NCBI RefSeq assembly: GCF_000373985.1 | Contig: NZ_KB892913.1 | Location: forward strand, 1-64,000 | Length of the DNA: 64,000 nt | Source: Desulfobacter curvatus DSM 3379 | GTDB taxonomy: Bacteria > Desulfobacterota > Desulfobacteria > Desulfobacterales > Desulfobacteraceae | Reading direction: 5' to 3' | In this document: positions 34,436-43,508 of the stretch, one piece after another | Numbering within the stretch: the stretch's first letter is position 1 | Layout: each line of letters opens with the position of its first letter | Translations under genes and position numbers: made by a program | Notes under the pieces: generated by a model | Told to the model about the DNA's origin: nothing | The model's input: only the letters and a program-made list of their open reading frames with translations | The model's database searches: none

Positions 34436-37400
34436 ATGAAATGGTGGAATAAAATCAGTGTCAAAATAACCCTGGCCATTTTACTTATGGCTGTGGTGCC
34501 GTTGGGTGGATTCGGTATTATGTCCATTGCCAAAATCCGGTCTGCACTGTTGGCCTCCGTATCCCAGACCAATTTTGCAGCGGCAAAAAGGGCAGGCGCT
34601 ACCATTGAAGCGGCTATTCATGATACCATCGTGGACATTCGTATTATCATGGAAAATAACGGGTTTGAAGGCCAAAACCGGTATGATCGGGAATGGAGCC
34701 TCCAACTGATGCTCAAATCCTTTCCACAGCTCTCTTCAATGATGGTCACGAATACTTCCGGAACGCCCTTATTAAAAGTTACAAAGGAAGACACTTATTC
34801 CCCTGGCGATATTGAAACCCGGCAGGAAATTAAGACGGCCTTTGACACGTTAAATACCAAACAACGGCTCCGACCCATTTCAAGGACCAGCCACGGTTTT
34901 TTGATTCTTCCGGTTGATCTGTTTTTTGTCGACCCACAGGTCCGAGAAAACAGCTTTGCTTTGACCCTGGAAATCAATATGAACCGACTGCTCGAAAACG
35001 TATCGGACCAACATATTCTCAACGCCGGATACCTGTATGTTCTGGATAAAAAGGGAGAAATCGTCCTTTATCCGGATAAAAGTGTCGCCCTTGCCCGGGA
35101 AAAGGCGATGTATAACCCCCTTGCCGACTTATTTGTACAAGGCAAAAAGGTGCCCATAACGCTCGCTCGCCACATGAACCGGGATAACACGCCGGTGGTA
35201 TCCAATGCCTTTGTCACAGCTCAACCGCGCCTTTTGGTGGTGGTGGAACAGACAGCCGCTAAGGCCATGGCCTCGGCCAATTTGATTTTAAAATGGCAGG
35301 TAATGGCTATAACGGCGGTTGTGCTGGTGTCAGCCTTGCTTTCCTTATACTTTGTATTGAGACTGAGCCGGCCGATCAATAAACTTGAGAACGGTGTCGC
35401 ATTGATCTCAAAGGGTAATTTTGATGTCTCCATCCCCATTGGTTCCCCGGATGAAATCGGAAATGTGACAAAGGCGTTCAATGAAATGGCAGCCAGCCTC
35501 AAACAGGCAAAAAAAAAGGACTTGGACTTATTATGGATTGAACAGGGAATTTCCAGGCTTGAAGCAATTTTAAGGGAAGAGCAGGTATTTGAACGCTCGT
35601 GCGGGGAGTTGATCAATTTTTTGTGCGGGCATGTTCGGTCCCATATCGGCCTGTTGTACATCCGTACCCATGAAAATCGTTTTAAACCGGTCGCCGGTTT
35701 TGCCGTTTCCCCCGGCCAGGGTGGGCAGGCCCAGTTTGGATTTGGAGAGGGGCTCACCGGACAATGTGCAACTGAAAAAAAAATCAGGTATATGGAAAAC
35801 TTGCCCCATGCTTTTTTTACTGTCTGTTCGGGCTTAGGTGAAATGCCGCCCAGGCAGTTGGCCATCATTCCTCTGATATTTAATGACGAGGTGGAAGGCA
35901 TCCTGGAACTGGGGACCTTAAACACCTTCACGAACATTGACAAACAATTCTTAAAGGAAGCGGCTGGCCGTATCGGGGTCGCGCTGAACGCGGCACGTTC
36001 CAGACAGGAACAAAACAGGCTGCTGGAAGAGACAAAAACCCAGAAACAAATCCTGGAAAAACAGCAGGAAGAACTCCGAGCGGCCAACGAAGAGCTGGAA
36101 GAACAGACCCAGCAGCTGACAGCATCCGAAGACCAGCTTAGAAAGCAGCAGGAGGAGCTGCAGGCCTCCAATGAGGAGCTCGAAGAAAAGACACAGTTCC
36201 TTGAACGCAACCGAATTCAGATAGAAGAAAAAAACCGGGCGCTGGAACAGATGAAGGCTGAGCTGACCAAAAAAGCAGAGGACCTGGCCCTGTCCAGCAA
36301 ATATAAATCCGAGTTCCTGGCCAATATGTCCCATGAACTGCGGACACCACTCAACAGCCTGCTGCTGCTGGCAAAAATATTGTCGGAAAACAAAGAAAGC
36401 AACCTCACCCAGGACCAGGTTGAGTCGGCACAGGTGATCTTTTCTTCCGGTTCGGATCTGCTCAACATGATCAATGAGATCCTTGACCTGTCCAAAATTG
36501 AAGCCGGAAAGATGACCCTGAATTTTTGTGAAATCAAGATATCCGAACTTGCCCGGAATCTTGAAACCACCTTCGCCCATCTGGCCAGGGAAAAGAACCT
36601 GGAACTGGATGTCCGTGTTGATCCCGATTGCCTGTCATCAATTTCCAGTGATTTTGAACGGGTCAGGCAGGTGTTGAAAAACCTGATGGCCAATGCTGTT
36701 AAATTCACATCCCAAGGCGGCATTTACCTCACCTTTTACAGGCCCGAAAATGATGTGGTCTACCAGAGCCGGGGCCTGACCGGAAACAACATTCTGGCCG
36801 TGTCGGTCAGGGATACGGGTATCGGCATTGCCCCAAATAAGCAGGCGTTGATATTTGAAGCGTTCCAGCAGTCAGACGGCGGAATATCCCGAAAGTACGG
36901 CGGTACGGGACTGGGACTGTCCATATGCAGGGAACTGTCAAAACTATTGGGTGGTGAAATTCATCTGCAAAGCGATGAAGGGAAAGGGTCCACGTTTACC
37001 TTGTACCTGCCGGCCGGACTTGATCGGAAAAAACAAACTATTGAAAAAAAGACGCAGACTGCTCATCAGTTATCCGCCCCCCTTTTCCTCACTAAGAAGG
37101 CGGAGACACTGCCGGATATCCCGGATGAGTCCCGGGTACATCTGCCCGATGACCGGGATGAAATCACGCCTGACAGCAAAAGCGTTCTCATCATAGAAGA
37201 TGACATCAATTTCGGTAAAACATTAATGGATTTCTGTGCCAAACGCGGATTTTTATGTCTATATTCAACGACGGGAGAAAACGGAATATCTCTGGCCCGC
37301 CAATACATTCCCAAAGCGGTTATCCTGGATATCACACTGCCGGGCATGGACGGTTGGGCGGTTTTTCACAGCTTAAAAGAAAACGCCGCCACCCGGCATA

Positions 37401-38347
37401 TCCCGGTTCATTTCATGTCGGTTGAAGAACCCGTATTTAACGTACTCAACCAAGGGGCCACGGGGTTCCTGACCAAACCGGTATCCCCCAAAAGTCTGGA
37501 AACGGCCCTGGACAGGATTGAAGCGGTGATCACCAAAAAGGTAAAATACCTGCTGATTGTGGAGGATGATGTCACCCAGCAAAAAAGTATCAAACGGCTT
37601 TTAACCGGGCGGGACATTGCCATTGATAACGCCCCATCCGGCAAAAAGGCCCTGGAAGCCGTTAAATCAAAGAGTTATGATTGCATCATTCTGGATCTCG
37701 GCCTGCCGGATATGACCGGATTTGAACTGCTTGAATTCCTGACAAACGATCAGGAAATCGCTCTTCCGCCCATCATCGTCTATACCGGCCGAGACCTCTC
37801 CTTTGAAGAGGAGGGCATCCTCAGGCGGTATTCGGAATCCATTATCATAAAGGGGGTAAAATCCGAGGAACGGCTCTTGGATGAGACATCTTTGTTTCTG
37901 CACCGCATGATAAAGGATCTGCCGGCGGATAAAAAACAGATCATCACGGATATCCATAACAGCGACCAGATGTTTGACGGCAGAACCATACTTATCGTGG
38001 ACGATGACATGCGCAACGTGTTTGCACTGGCCAAGGTGCTTGCCGAACGGAAAATGACTGTATTAAAGGCGGAAAACGGACAGAAGGCCCTTGAGATGAT
38101 TAAAAACAATTCCAAAATTGATTTGGTGCTCATGGACATCATGATGCCGGTCATGAATGGGTATGAAGCCATAAAAAAAATCCGAAAAGATACAAAATTC
38201 GCCCACCTGCCCATCATTGCCCTGACGGCTAAGGCCATGAAGCAGGACAAAAGAAACTGCATTGAGGCAGGCGCCAACGACTACCTGACCAAGCCCGTGG
38301 ACATTGACCGCCTCTTGTCCATGATGCGGGTCTGGTTATATGAGTAA
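34436..38347 (+). CDS. Multidomain hybrid histidine kinase with three receivers
   Basis: This is a 1303-residue protein. Membrane helix 1 (about 10-32), a periplasmic Cache-like sensor (about 35-280), helix 2 (about 286-306) and HAMP (about 306-360) come first. A GAF domain (about 375-520) and a long Glu/Gln-rich coiled coil follow, the latter with the repeated QEELRAANEELEEQTQQL/QEELQASNEELEEKTQFL pattern (about 540-620). HisKA has phospho-His in NMSHELRTPLNS (about 633), then HATPase (about 740-860) and three receivers (about 915-1030, 1035-1150, 1185-1300), each with an acceptor Asp. Such stacked receivers suggest signal integration. It is followed within 16 bp by cheR. Partner of the upstream binding protein by position. 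Confidence 0.93.
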   Translation: MKWWNKISVKITLAILLMAVVPLGGFGIMSIAKIRSALLASVSQTNFAAAKRAGATIEAAIHDTIVDIRIIMENNGFEGQNRYDREWSLQLMLKSFPQLSSMMVTNTSGTPLLKVTKEDTYSPGDIETRQEIKTAFDTLNTKQRLRPISRTSHGFLILPVDLFFVDPQVRENSFALTLEINMNRLLENVSDQHILNAGYLYVLDKKGEIVLYPDKSVALAREKAMYNPLADLFVQGKKVPITLARHMNRDNTPVVSNAFVTAQPRLLVVVEQTAAKAMASANLILKWQVMAITAVVLVSALLSLYFVLRLSRPINKLENGVALISKGNFDVSIPIGSPDEIGNVTKAFNEMAASLKQAKKKDLDLLWIEQGISRLEAILREEQVFERSCGELINFLCGHVRSHIGLLYIRTHENRFKPVAGFAVSPGQGGQAQFGFGEGLTGQCATEKKIRYMENLPHAFFTVCSGLGEMPPRQLAIIPLIFNDEVEGILELGTLNTFTNIDKQFLKEAAGRIGVALNAARSRQEQNRLLEETKTQKQILEKQQEELRAANEELEEQTQQLTASEDQLRKQQEELQASNEELEEKTQFLERNRIQIEEKNRALEQMKAELTKKAEDLALSSKYKSEFLANMSHELRTPLNSLLLLAKILSENKESNLTQDQVESAQVIFSSGSDLLNMINEILDLSKIEAGKMTLNFCEIKISELARNLETTFAHLAREKNLELDVRVDPDCLSSISSDFERVRQVLKNLMANAVKFTSQGGIYLTFYRPENDVVYQSRGLTGNNILAVSVRDTGIGIAPNKQALIFEAFQQSDGGISRKYGGTGLGLSICRELSKLLGGEIHLQSDEGKGSTFTLYLPAGLDRKKQTIEKKTQTAHQLSAPLFLTKKAETLPDIPDESRVHLPDDRDEITPDSKSVLIIEDDINFGKTLMDFCAKRGFLCLYSTTGENGISLARQYIPKAVILDITLPGMDGWAVFHSLKENAATRHIPVHFMSVEEPVFNVLNQGATGFLTKPVSPKSLETALDRIEAVITKKVKYLLIVEDDVTQQKSIKRLLTGRDIAIDNAPSGKKALEAVKSKSYDCIILDLGLPDMTGFELLEFLTNDQEIALPPIIVYTGRDLSFEEEGILRRYSESIIIKGVKSEERLLDETSLFLHRMIKDLPADKKQIITDIHNSDQMFDGRTILIVDDDMRNVFALAKVLAERKMTVLKAENGQKALEMIKNNSKIDLVLMDIMMPVMNGYEAIKKIRKDTKFAHLPIIALTAKAMKQDKRNCIEAGANDYLTKPVDIDRLLSMMRVWLYE

Positions 38348-38362
38348 AAGGCAATTTAATCC

Positions 38363-39202
38363 ATGGAAACAACCGAACTTGAAAAACTTGAGGTCAACCT
38401 GCTCCTTGAGGCCATTTTTCAACGGTATGGACACGACTTCCGCCAGTATGCCAGGGCGTCTGTTCACCGGCGGATTCACAATATCCAAACCCAGGCCGGT
38501 TTGGGTACCGTTTCTGAATTGATCCCCAGAATACTGCACGACCCTTCATTTTTTGAACAGATGCTGCGGGAATTGTCCATTACAGTCACGACAATGTTCA
38601 GGAATCCCGGCCTGTTTCTTTTTTTAAGACATAAGGTACTGCCGTACCTGAGAAGCTATCCGTCCCTGAAAATATGGCATGCCGGTTGTGCCACCGGACA
38701 GGAAGCCTATTCCCTTGCCATTCTGCTTAAGGAGGAAAATCTGGCAAAACGCACCGTTATTTATGCCACCGATTTCAACGACACAGCGTTGGATACTGCC
38801 AAGAAAGGGATTTATGATATTAAGGATGTCAAAGATTACACAAAAAATTACCAGGCAGCCGGCGGCAGCAGGTCTTTTTCAGAATATTATCATGCTGAAT
38901 ACGGCGCCATGAAACTGCGGCAGTGCTTAAAAGATTCCATAACCTTTGCCAACCACAACCTGGCCATCGACGGCGTATTCAGCGAAACACAGCTGATTAT
39001 GTGCCGAAACGTATTGATTTACTTTGATGAAAAGCTTCAAAACCGGGTTTTTAACATATTTTACGAAAGCCTGGCGGAAAATGGCTTTTTATGTCTGGGA
39101 CGCCGGGAATCGATCATTTGTTCGAACATCAGGAACAAATTTGTGGTCCTGGACGAGAAACACAAGGTATTCCAAAAGAAAACAGGGAGACAGCATGTTT
39201 GA
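38363..39202 (+). CDS. cheR: CheR-type protein-glutamate methyltransferase
   Basis: This 279-residue SAM-dependent methyltransferase has an N-terminal CheR helical domain (1-75) and a catalytic domain with IWHAGCATGQEAYSLAI (about 108-124), IYATDFNDTALDTAKKGIYD and the late QLIMCRNVLIYFDE (about 211-224), all diagnostic of CheR. In chemotaxis it methylates receptor glutamates; here no chemoreceptor is in the operon, so the target may be a kinase or other coiled-coil protein. The gene overlaps cheB by eight bases. Length is normal for CheR without TPR additions. Confidence 0.92.
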   Translation: METTELEKLEVNLLLEAIFQRYGHDFRQYARASVHRRIHNIQTQAGLGTVSELIPRILHDPSFFEQMLRELSITVTTMFRNPGLFLFLRHKVLPYLRSYPSLKIWHAGCATGQEAYSLAILLKEENLAKRTVIYATDFNDTALDTAKKGIYDIKDVKDYTKNYQAAGGSRSFSEYYHAEYGAMKLRQCLKDSITFANHNLAIDGVFSETQLIMCRNVLIYFDEKLQNRVFNIFYESLAENGFLCLGRRESIICSNIRNKFVVLDEKHKVFQKKTGRQHV

Positions 39203-39743
39203 AGCCGTTGTCATTGGCGGATCTGCTGGGTCGATAGAAGTGCTCATATCTTTGCTGGGCAATCTGCCGCCGGATTATCCCCTGCCCATTGTCGTCGCCA
39301 TCCACCTGCATCCTTCGGATCAGGGGGATCTGGCCAGGCAGATGGACAGCCGGACATCCATTCGGGTAAAAGAGGCCCGGGAAAAACATCCCATTAAACC
39401 GAGTAGCGTTTATATAGCTCCGGCGGATTACCACCTTTTGGTGGAACATGATAAAACCTTTGCTCTGACGGTGGATGATCGGGTAAACTATGCCCGTCCC
39501 TCCATTGATGTTCTGTTTGAGTCCGCGGCCTTTGTTTATGGGGAGCATCTGGCCGGAATCCTGCTGAGCGGGGCGAATAATGACGGCGCTCTGGGCCTTG
39601 CTGCTATAAAGCGATCCGGCGGCCTTACCGTTGTCCAGGCACCGGACACAGCCCAATGTCCGGCCATGCCCCAGGCAGCCATTAATATCGGATGTGTGGA
39701 TCGGTTCCTGGAACCTGCGACTCTGCTTGACATTTTGAGGTGA
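39195..39743 (+). CDS. cheB: CheB-type methylesterase domain without receiver
   Basis: About 182 residues, starting at MFEAVVIGGSAG. It has the CheB catalytic domain only: Ser in GGSAGSIEVL (about 9), His in VAIHLHPSDQG (about 37) and Asp in LLSGANNDGALGL (about 130). Standard CheB has an N-terminal receiver that gates activity; that domain is missing, so this enzyme must be constitutive or controlled by a separate regulator. It would remove methyl groups added by the adjacent CheR. It is followed in 4 bp by a REC-PAS-kinase gene. Stand-alone CheB domains are known in other chemosensory-like clusters. Confidence 0.9.
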   Translation: MFEAVVIGGSAGSIEVLISLLGNLPPDYPLPIVVAIHLHPSDQGDLARQMDSRTSIRVKEAREKHPIKPSSVYIAPADYHLLVEHDKTFALTVDDRVNYARPSIDVLFESAAFVYGEHLAGILLSGANNDGALGLAAIKRSGGLTVVQAPDTAQCPAMPQAAINIGCVDRFLEPATLLDILR

Positions 39744-39747
39744 TGGT

Positions 39748-41769
39748 ATGGAAATAAAACAAAAAATCTTAATTGTCGATGATAGGCCGGAGAATATCTT
39801 CAGCTTAAAAAGAGTGCTGGCAGGGATTGATACTGAAATCATAGAGGCCCTGACCGGCAACGACGCCCTGATCGCCAGTCTGCACCATGAATTTGCCCTG
39901 GCCATCCTGGATGTGCAGATGCCTGAAATGGACGGGTACGAACTGGCTGAACTCCTGCGTTCCGAAGAGAAAACCAGCAGTATTCCCATCATTTTTATGT
40001 CCGCCGTCTATTCAAGCGATTACCATGTATTTAAAGGATACGAAGCAGGTGCTGTGGATTTCCTGGTCAAACCTTTTGAAACCAGAATCCTGTTAAGCAA
40101 AGTCAATATTTTCCTTGAGCTGGACAGACAAAAAAGCGAGCTGGCCGCATCAAAGGAAACGCTGGAAAAAAAAGTCGCAGAGCGAACCCATGAATTAATG
40201 GCCAAAAACAGGGAACTGCAGGCAGAGATAGAGCGGCGGAAAAAGGCCGAACAAAGCGTTCGAAAGGCACAAAAGCAATGGGAGGAAATCTTTGAGGCCA
40301 TTGGCCATATGGCAGTGGTGATTGATGACAATCATACGATTATCGCGGCAAACCGTTCCGCTGTCAAACAAATCGGAATGCCTAAAAAGGCGCTTATCGG
40401 GGCGAAATGTCATGATATTTTCCATGGATCAAAGAACCCTATTCCGGATTGCCCTATTAAAAAACACAAAAAAGGGCGCTTGTCCCCGTCTGAAATGATA
40501 ATAGAGATTTTTGATAAAACCTATATCCGCAGTACCACGCCAGTGTTTGAAGGCAATGACAATTATACGAAATTCATTGCGATATTCACGGACATCACCC
40601 GCCGCAAGGTGCTTGAAAAAGAGTTGCTCCAGGCCCATAAAATGGAGGCCATCGGCACCCTGGCAGGGGGAATTGCCCATGACTTCAACAATATCCTGTC
40701 TGCCCTTATCGGTTTTTCACAGTTGGCACTGAAAAATGCAGAAAAAGACTCTTTGATGGAAGATGACCTGACAGAAATTTTAAACTGCGGGCTGAGAGCC
40801 AAAGAACTGGTCCGGCAGATTTTAACCTTTGCCAGGCAATCTGATGAAAAATACTCGTATATTCACCTGGATTACATTGTTAAAGAGGTGGCCAAGTTTA
40901 TCCGTTCCACCATTCCCTCCTCAATTGACCTTAAAACAGAGGTACAAAGTGCGTCCCTTGTATTTGCCAATCCCACCCAGATTCACCAGGTACTGATGAA
41001 CCTTTGCACCAATTCGGCCCATGCCATGAAAAACGATGGCGGCATTTTAAAAATAAGCCTAACGGACGAACGAATAGATAAAAAAGATACAAATTCAACC
41101 CAGAATCCTGAACCGGGTAATTATGTCAAGCTCGAAGTATCAGACACCGGTACCGGCATTGCCCTGCATGTGATGGAAAAAATGTTTGAACCCTATTTTA
41201 CCACCAAAGCCCAGGGAGAAGGAACGGGCATGGGCTTAGCCATGGTTCAGGGAATTGTCAAGGATATCGGCGGCACAATCAAGGTAAAAACCGCTTTGGG
41301 CCAGGGCACGATTTTTACCATCTTCATACCCATTGCAGACAGCGAAGAAATTGATCCGTACACAGAAGAAGCCATTTATCCGAGTGAGGGTTCCGAAATG
41401 ATCCTTCTGGTAGATGATGAGCCCGCCATCACGAAAGTCGGAAAACGAATGCTGGAAAAGGCGGGCTATGACGTCATTATCGCCAATACACCCTGTGACG
41501 CCCTTGATCTGTTTAAAGAAAAGCCCGCAATATTCGATCTTGTTATGACGGATCTGACAATGCCCGGGATGAACGGTGATAAACTGACGGAAAAGATATT
41601 GGAAATCAGGCCGGATATTCCGGTGGTGCTCTGCAGCGGATATCAAAATAAGCATGTGATGGACGCAGAAATGAAACATCTATGGCATGCCTTTGTGCAA
41701 AAACCCATTAAACAGGAGATTTTCATCAATACCATCAGAAAGGTGCTTGATGAAAACACAAAGGGGTAG
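39748..41769 (+). CDS. REC-PAS-histidine kinase-REC protein
   Basis: This 673-residue soluble kinase has an N-terminal receiver (about 5-122; ILIVDDRPENIFSLKR, acceptor in ILDVQMPEMDG). A coiled coil and a PAS domain (about 170-285) follow; the PAS domain has two Cys in CHDIFHGSKNPIPDC, a pattern seen in redox- or metal-linked PAS domains. Next come HisKA with phospho-His in IAHDFNNILSAL (about 312), HATPase and a C-terminal receiver (about 545-660). There are no membrane segments. It sits between cheB and an HD-GYP regulator in the same run of genes, so it may take phosphate from the receivers of the 1303-residue kinase or pass it on. Confidence 0.92.
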   Translation: MEIKQKILIVDDRPENIFSLKRVLAGIDTEIIEALTGNDALIASLHHEFALAILDVQMPEMDGYELAELLRSEEKTSSIPIIFMSAVYSSDYHVFKGYEAGAVDFLVKPFETRILLSKVNIFLELDRQKSELAASKETLEKKVAERTHELMAKNRELQAEIERRKKAEQSVRKAQKQWEEIFEAIGHMAVVIDDNHTIIAANRSAVKQIGMPKKALIGAKCHDIFHGSKNPIPDCPIKKHKKGRLSPSEMIIEIFDKTYIRSTTPVFEGNDNYTKFIAIFTDITRRKVLEKELLQAHKMEAIGTLAGGIAHDFNNILSALIGFSQLALKNAEKDSLMEDDLTEILNCGLRAKELVRQILTFARQSDEKYSYIHLDYIVKEVAKFIRSTIPSSIDLKTEVQSASLVFANPTQIHQVLMNLCTNSAHAMKNDGGILKISLTDERIDKKDTNSTQNPEPGNYVKLEVSDTGTGIALHVMEKMFEPYFTTKAQGEGTGMGLAMVQGIVKDIGGTIKVKTALGQGTIFTIFIPIADSEEIDPYTEEAIYPSEGSEMILLVDDEPAITKVGKRMLEKAGYDVIIANTPCDALDLFKEKPAIFDLVMTDLTMPGMNGDKLTEKILEIRPDIPVVLCSGYQNKHVMDAEMKHLWHAFVQKPIKQEIFINTIRKVLDENTKG

Positions 41770-41773
41770 CACC

Positions 41774-42775
41774 ATGACAGAAAACAAAAACAGATCAGAG
41801 GAAAAAATAAGCGTTCTGGTGGTGGATGATGAAAAAAGTATCCTGAAGCTGGCACAACGTCTGGTTCTGCAGGAAGGGTATAACTGCCTGGTTGCGTCAA
41901 ACGGACTTGAGGCGATCTCAGTGATGGAAGAAACGGTGGTGGATGTGGTGATAACCGATCTGGCCATGCCTAAAATGGGCGGCATTGAGCTGACAAAACA
42001 GATCAAAGAAAACTACTCGGCAGATGTTATTATGATGACCGGGTACTTTAGAGACTTGTCCTACGAAAATGCCGTCACACAGGGGGCCAAAGATTTTATT
42101 CAAAAACCGTTCAGCACTAAAGAATTTCAAATCCGGCTTAACCGGGTGATCAAGGAGCGTGAGACCAATCAGGAACTCAAACAAAGCCTGAAGCGGATGA
42201 ACGAAATTGTAGACGGGGTGATAAACAGTCTGTCTTCAACGGTGGATGCAAGAGACCCGTATACGGCCGGCCATCAGAAACGGGTGGCACAGCTTGCGAT
42301 TGAGATCGCCAAATCCATGGGACTTGGGGAAACCAAGGTCTCCAGTATCCGCATGGCCGGGATTCTACATGATTTAGGGAAAATTGCCATCCCGGCCGAA
42401 ATCCTGTCAAAACCCAGCACGCTGTCGGACATCGAATTCAGCCTGATAAAAACCCACCCCCAGGTGGGGTATGACATTCTTAAAAATATCAATTTTCCCA
42501 CGCCCGTTGCCCGGATTGTTTATCAGCACCATGAACGCCTGGACGGTTCAGGCTATCCTTTGGGACTTTCAGGAGATGATATTCTGCCCGAAACAAAGAT
42601 ATTAACAGTGGCGGATGTGGTTGAGGCCATGTCTTCACACAGGCCCTACCGGCCGGGACTCGGCATGGAAAAAGCATTGGCGGAGATCCAAGACAAACAA
42701 GGCAGGTTTTATGATCCGGATGTTGTGGATGCCTGCCTTAAAACAATGGCTGAAAACTTTAAATTTGACGGGTGA
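41774..42775 (+). CDS. Response regulator with HD-GYP c-di-GMP phosphodiesterase domain
   Basis: This 333-residue RpfG-type regulator has a receiver (about 10-130; acceptor in VVITDLAMPKMGG) and an HD-GYP domain (about 160-330) with AGHQKRV, the HDLGK metal pair (about 210) and the GYP signature in DGSGYPLGL. It would hydrolyse c-di-GMP when phosphorylated or ligand-activated. I take the ATG at 41774 (MTENKNRSEE), 4 bp after the upstream stop. It is one of two c-di-GMP proteins in the window, the other being the GGDEF sensor at 17478. Confidence 0.94.
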   Translation: MTENKNRSEEKISVLVVDDEKSILKLAQRLVLQEGYNCLVASNGLEAISVMEETVVDVVITDLAMPKMGGIELTKQIKENYSADVIMMTGYFRDLSYENAVTQGAKDFIQKPFSTKEFQIRLNRVIKERETNQELKQSLKRMNEIVDGVINSLSSTVDARDPYTAGHQKRVAQLAIEIAKSMGLGETKVSSIRMAGILHDLGKIAIPAEILSKPSTLSDIEFSLIKTHPQVGYDILKNINFPTPVARIVYQHHERLDGSGYPLGLSGDDILPETKILTVADVVEAMSSHRPYRPGLGMEKALAEIQDKQGRFYDPDVVDACLKTMAENFKFDG

Positions 42776-42779
42776 TCCA

Positions 42780-43508
42780 TTGAGTGAAACACATACATAT
42801 CCGATCCTGATCGTGGATGATGAAAAACCTATCGCCACCATTATCCAAAAGCTCTTAAAACAGGAAAACATCACAACAGAGTATGTGGCTGACGGTGACC
42901 AGGCGTTGCTGAAAATGCGCCAGGCCGCCCTCCCCTATGCCCTGGTGATCAGTGACCAGAAGATGCCGGGAATGACAGGGGATGCCTTTTTAGAAAAAGC
43001 GGCCCTGATCTCACCAGACACCGTGAGGTTTCTGATGTCAGGATATACGGACCTGGCTGCAGTGATTCGGGCCATAAATAATGGGGCAATCAACCGGTTC
43101 ATTCCAAAGCCCCTGGATAGGAAGACGTTCATCCGAGCAGTTTTAGATGCTGTGGCACAATTTGAGGCCGACGTTGAGGCCAAACGCATGTTTGAAGAAG
43201 CCAAAGCCCAGAATCTCAAGCTGTTTGAGCTATATAAAGAGTTAAAACAGGAAACGCAGAAATTTGACAAAGTCATGGATGGACTGGACGGGCAGATCGC
43301 AAAGTTGACAGATAAAATGAATGCGTTCAAAGACGCTGATTTAAAAAATAAAAATGCACTGGACCGCATTGAGCAAACCATGAGAAATAAAAACATCCTG
43401 ACTCAAAATAATTTTGCAGGGTTTGCCGCCCAGATTAAGGAAGAAGTATATATCCAATTTCAGGATATTGCGGTTCGAAACGGTTTGACAATGCCGGGAA
43501 AAAGCTGA
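42780..43508 (+). CDS. Response regulator with coiled-coil tail
   Basis: About 242 residues, starting at TTG 42780 (LSETHTYPILIVDDEK), 4 bp after the HD-GYP stop. A receiver (about 7-125; acceptor in VISDQKMPGMTG) is followed by long helices (LKLFELYKELKQETQKF and after) without a recognisable output domain. The receiver resembles that of the next gene (SDQKMPGM/SDQHMPGIS, MSGYTD/MTGYHD). The stop and the next start overlap (TGATG). It may act as an adaptor in the phosphorelay. Confidence 0.82.
   Translation: MSETHTYPILIVDDEKPIATIIQKLLKQENITTEYVADGDQALLKMRQAALPYALVISDQKMPGMTGDAFLEKAALISPDTVRFLMSGYTDLAAVIRAINNGAINRFIPKPLDRKTFIRAVLDAVAQFEADVEAKRMFEEAKAQNLKLFELYKELKQETQKFDKVMDGLDGQIAKLTDKMNAFKDADLKNKNALDRIEQTMRNKNILTQNNFAGFAAQIKEEVYIQFQDIAVRNGLTMPGKS

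Noticed and set aside
35221..36210. 329-codon Ser/Cys-rich frame on the - strand within the 1303-residue kinase
   Set aside because: It mirrors the Glu-rich coiled coil; the low-complexity Ser/Cys runs come from reading GAG/GAA codons backward.
36060..36240. Short direct repeats within the 1303-residue kinase gene as mobile repeats
   Set aside because: They encode the heptad pattern of a coiled coil and diverge at third codon positions, as expected for protein-level repetition.
39129..39992. 287-codon - strand frame across cheB
   Set aside because: It overlaps cheB and the next kinase gene, both with clear catalytic motifs, and shows no domain of its own.
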